Part shown: in pieces, positions 6,819 to 7,859 of the stretch | Numbering within the stretch: position 1 is the stretch's first letter | How the letters are laid out: every line of letters starts with the position of its first letter | Source of the DNA: JAYUHK01 sp043778415 | Lineage (GTDB): Bacteria > Bacteroidota > Bacteroidia > Chitinophagales > Saprospiraceae | DNA: 7,859 nucleotides | Assembly: GCA_043778415.1 (NCBI GenBank) | Contig: JAYWGG010000094.1 | Span: 1-7,859, forward strand | Direction: 5' to 3' | Position numbers and translations under genes: made by a program | Notes under the pieces: model-generated | Told to the model about the DNA's origin: nothing | What the model saw: the letters and a program-made list of their open reading frames with translations, nothing else | The model's database searches: none

Positions 6819-6947
6819 TTAATGATTGAGGACGGGATAGCTTCGCAGCATCAGCACCGCCAAAGTAAGCATGGACGCAAGGACGAGCCAAAATCTAATG
6901 TCTTTGTAAAATAAATTTTCATTTTTTTCAGGTATCATAACATTCAT
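6819..6947 (-). CDS. Small single-span membrane protein (hypothetical, 42 aa)
   Basis: The minus strand reads ATG at 6947 to TAA at 6819, giving 42 residues. The N-terminus is polar and charged (MNVMIPEKNENLFYKDIR), followed by one hydrophobic span of about 16 residues (F19-L34) and a short tail 'RSYPVLNH'. This is the layout of a small inner-membrane protein. No start codon exists further upstream before an in-frame stop; a second ATG at 6938 would give 39 residues. AAAA lies about 7 bases before the first ATG; there is no Shine-Dalgarno. It lies on the same strand as pyrD, 204 bases downstream of it, and converges on the regulator gene with 15 bases between the stops. I recognise no family, so it may be a chance ORF, but the clean hydrophobic segment and GC-ending codons there make it worth keeping. 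Confidence 0.5.
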   Translation of the reverse strand: MNVMIPEKNENLFYKDIRFWLVLASMLTLAVLMLRSYPVLNH

Positions 6948-7151
6948 AGGGTTTTGGATAAAAAGGGTAAAAAAAATAGATGGAAGGGCAGAACGCCACC
7001 CTCGAAATAGAATGAGTGAAATGAAAAAAGTCTGTTGTGAAAAAATGTAGGGCGGCTTCCGTCAAAAGGCAACGAAGCGGGCCACAAAATCGTCGGTGGG
7101 AAAATTTATTAGAGTCTTTTTATTGAGTTCAAAAAGAGTGCCAAATTTTTT
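6948..7151. other. Non-coding gap between pyrD and the small membrane ORF
   Basis: This 204-base stretch is A/T-rich and holds the possible pyrD terminator. No start codon opens a convincing frame here. A minus-strand TTTG (about 7126-7129) lies 21 bases from TAAATTTT (7097-7104), a one-mismatch -7 box. That could be a promoter for the small ORF, but it would imply a leader of about 150 bases and is too weak to call separately. Confidence 0.5.
7040..7083 (-). terminator. Possible intrinsic terminator downstream of pyrD
   Basis: On the minus strand an imperfect GC-rich hairpin (arms 7072-7083 and 7051-7062; GCTTC/GAAGC core plus GGC/GCC and GT/AC pairs, with small bulges and a 9-base loop) is followed 5 bases later by six U residues (7040-7045). 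It begins about 70 bases past the pyrD stop. The bulges and the gap before the U run weaken the call. Confidence 0.3.
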
Positions 7152-7859
7152 TTATTTCCGACAAAGTTCGCAGTTGATTTTTTTTACCAAAGCGGGTCCA
7201 GCGTACACCAAGCCCGAATAAATCTGGACGAGTGCGGCACCTGCGGCTATCTTTTCGAGTGCGTCGGCAGCCGAGCCGATGCCTCCGACTCCGATGATGA
7301 GTATTTTTTTGTCCAATTTTTGGCTCAAATATCGGATTACTTCGGTCGCACGGCTGCGAAGTGGCGCGCCGCTCAAACCGCCCATGCCGATAGCTGCCAG
7401 CTCGCTTTCGTCAGTGTTCAGCCCATGGCGGGCGATGGTAGTGTTGGTGGCAATGATGCCGTCGAGCCGCGTCGCGTGGGCGACTTCTGCGATGTCGTCG
7501 AGTTGGCTATCCGTGAGGTCAGGTGCGATTTTGAGTAGCAACGGCTTGGGCGTGTCGCGCTTTTGGTTGAGTGTTTGCAAGTGAGAAAGCAAGGCGGTAA
7601 GCGGTTCTTTTTCTTGCAAAACACGCAGATTGGGCGTGTTGGGCGAGCTGACATTGACCACGAAGTAATCCACATAATCAAACAAAGCCTCGAAGCAAAT
7701 CACATAATCGTCGAGCGCATTTTCGTTGGAAGTGTCTTTGTTTTTTCCGATGTTGCCGCCGATGATTACTCCGTTAGGGCGTGGTTTTTTTAGCTGTGCC
7801 ACCAACGCTTCCACGCCGTCGTTGTTGAATCCCATGCGATTGATGAGGGCTTCGTCGGA
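7152..7859 (-). CDS. pyrD: Dihydroorotate dehydrogenase (quinone), class 2 (5' partial)
   Basis: This is the membrane-associated flavoenzyme that oxidises dihydroorotate to orotate with quinone as acceptor, the fourth step of pyrimidine synthesis. The frame stays open to the window edge, giving 235 visible codons; about the first 110 residues of a typical 336-residue enzyme lie outside. The ATG at 7835 is internal, within 'ALINRMGFNNDG', a conserved motif. Other motifs, counted from that Met: 'NVSSPNTPNLR' (61-71), whose second Ser is the class 2 catalytic base (class 1 enzymes use Cys); 'LLLKIAPDL' (99-107) with the FMN-contacting Lys; 'IIATNTT' (127-133); 'GGLSGAPL' (152-159); and the phosphate-binding 'IIGVGGI' (180-186) and 'GAALVQIYSGLVY' (199-211). 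All expected active-site residues in this part are present, so the gene looks functional. Its promoter is outside the window. Confidence 0.96.
   Translation of the reverse strand, partial: SDEALINRMGFNNDGVEALVAQLKKPRPNGVIIGGNIGKNKDTSNENALDDYVICFEALFDYVDYFVVNVSSPNTPNLRVLQEKEPLTALLSHLQTLNQKRDTPKPLLLKIAPDLTDSQLDDIAEVAHATRLDGIIATNTTIARHGLNTDESELAAIGMGGLSGAPLRSRATEVIRYLSQKLDKKILIIGVGGIGSAADALEKIAAGAALVQIYSGLVYAGPALVKKINCELCRK

Noticed and set aside
6801..6821. TAACG/CGTTA inverted repeat spanning the two convergent stop codons
   Set aside because: Only five standard pairs, no T tract on either strand, and the symmetry partly reflects the paired TAA stop codons themselves.
7113..7139. AGTCTTTTT/AAAAAGAGT inverted repeat after pyrD
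   Set aside because: The stem is almost all A:T with one mismatch; the GC-rich hairpin at 7051-7083 is a better terminator candidate.
1..7859. A defence island, CRISPR array, toxin-antitoxin pair or mobile element
   Set aside because: No regularly spaced repeats, cas, nuclease, transposase, integrase or toxin-like genes were seen. The XRE protein belongs to a long metabolic-regulator family, not a short antitoxin.

Overview
The window looks like chromosomal DNA from a member of the Bacteroidota. The evidence is the protein families (a TolB/Omp85-like outer-membrane protein and an OmpA-family protein with the TPR, propeller, CRD and OmpA architecture of PorE), the absence of Shine-Dalgarno sequences before the starts, A/T-rich leaders, and -7 boxes of the form TAnnTTTG upstream of genes. 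I cannot name a genus. Both outermost genes run off the window. I see no insertion sequence, CRISPR array, tRNA, rRNA or phage gene.

Layout. (1) Bases 1-1899, + strand: the C-terminal part of a large outer-membrane protein, with a polyproline linker followed by an Omp85-like beta-barrel. (2) Bases 1905-3896, - strand, converging on it with 5 bases between the stops: a complete 663-residue envelope protein of PorE-like architecture. (3) Bases 3897-4506: an intergenic region holding candidate promoters for both flanking genes and two copies of a hairpin repeat. (4) Bases 4507-5244, + strand: a secreted protein of 245 residues that looks like a small outer-membrane barrel. (5) Bases 5245-5318: a short gap with a third copy of the hairpin repeat. 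(6) Bases 5319-6803, + strand: a 494-residue XRE-type regulator of the RamB/PrpR (short-chain acyl-CoA regulator) type, with four cysteines placed to bind an Fe-S cluster and a degenerate metallopeptidase motif. (7) Bases 6819-6947, - strand: a previously hidden 42-codon single-membrane-span ORF. (8) Bases 7152-7859, - strand: the C-terminal two thirds of quinone-dependent dihydroorotate dehydrogenase (pyrD), followed by a possible terminator.

How the genes relate. Three of the four larger non-metabolic genes encode cell-envelope proteins, but their orientations (convergent, then divergent) argue against one operon. The small barrel gene and the regulator could be co-transcribed (74-base gap), although the hairpin repeat lies between them. 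pyrD looks like an unrelated housekeeping neighbour. I do not see a clear new multi-gene system. The items most worth following up are the three-copy hairpin repeat family, the probable Fe-S/acyl-CoA regulator outside its well-studied actinobacterial setting, the PorE-like protein and the small membrane ORF.
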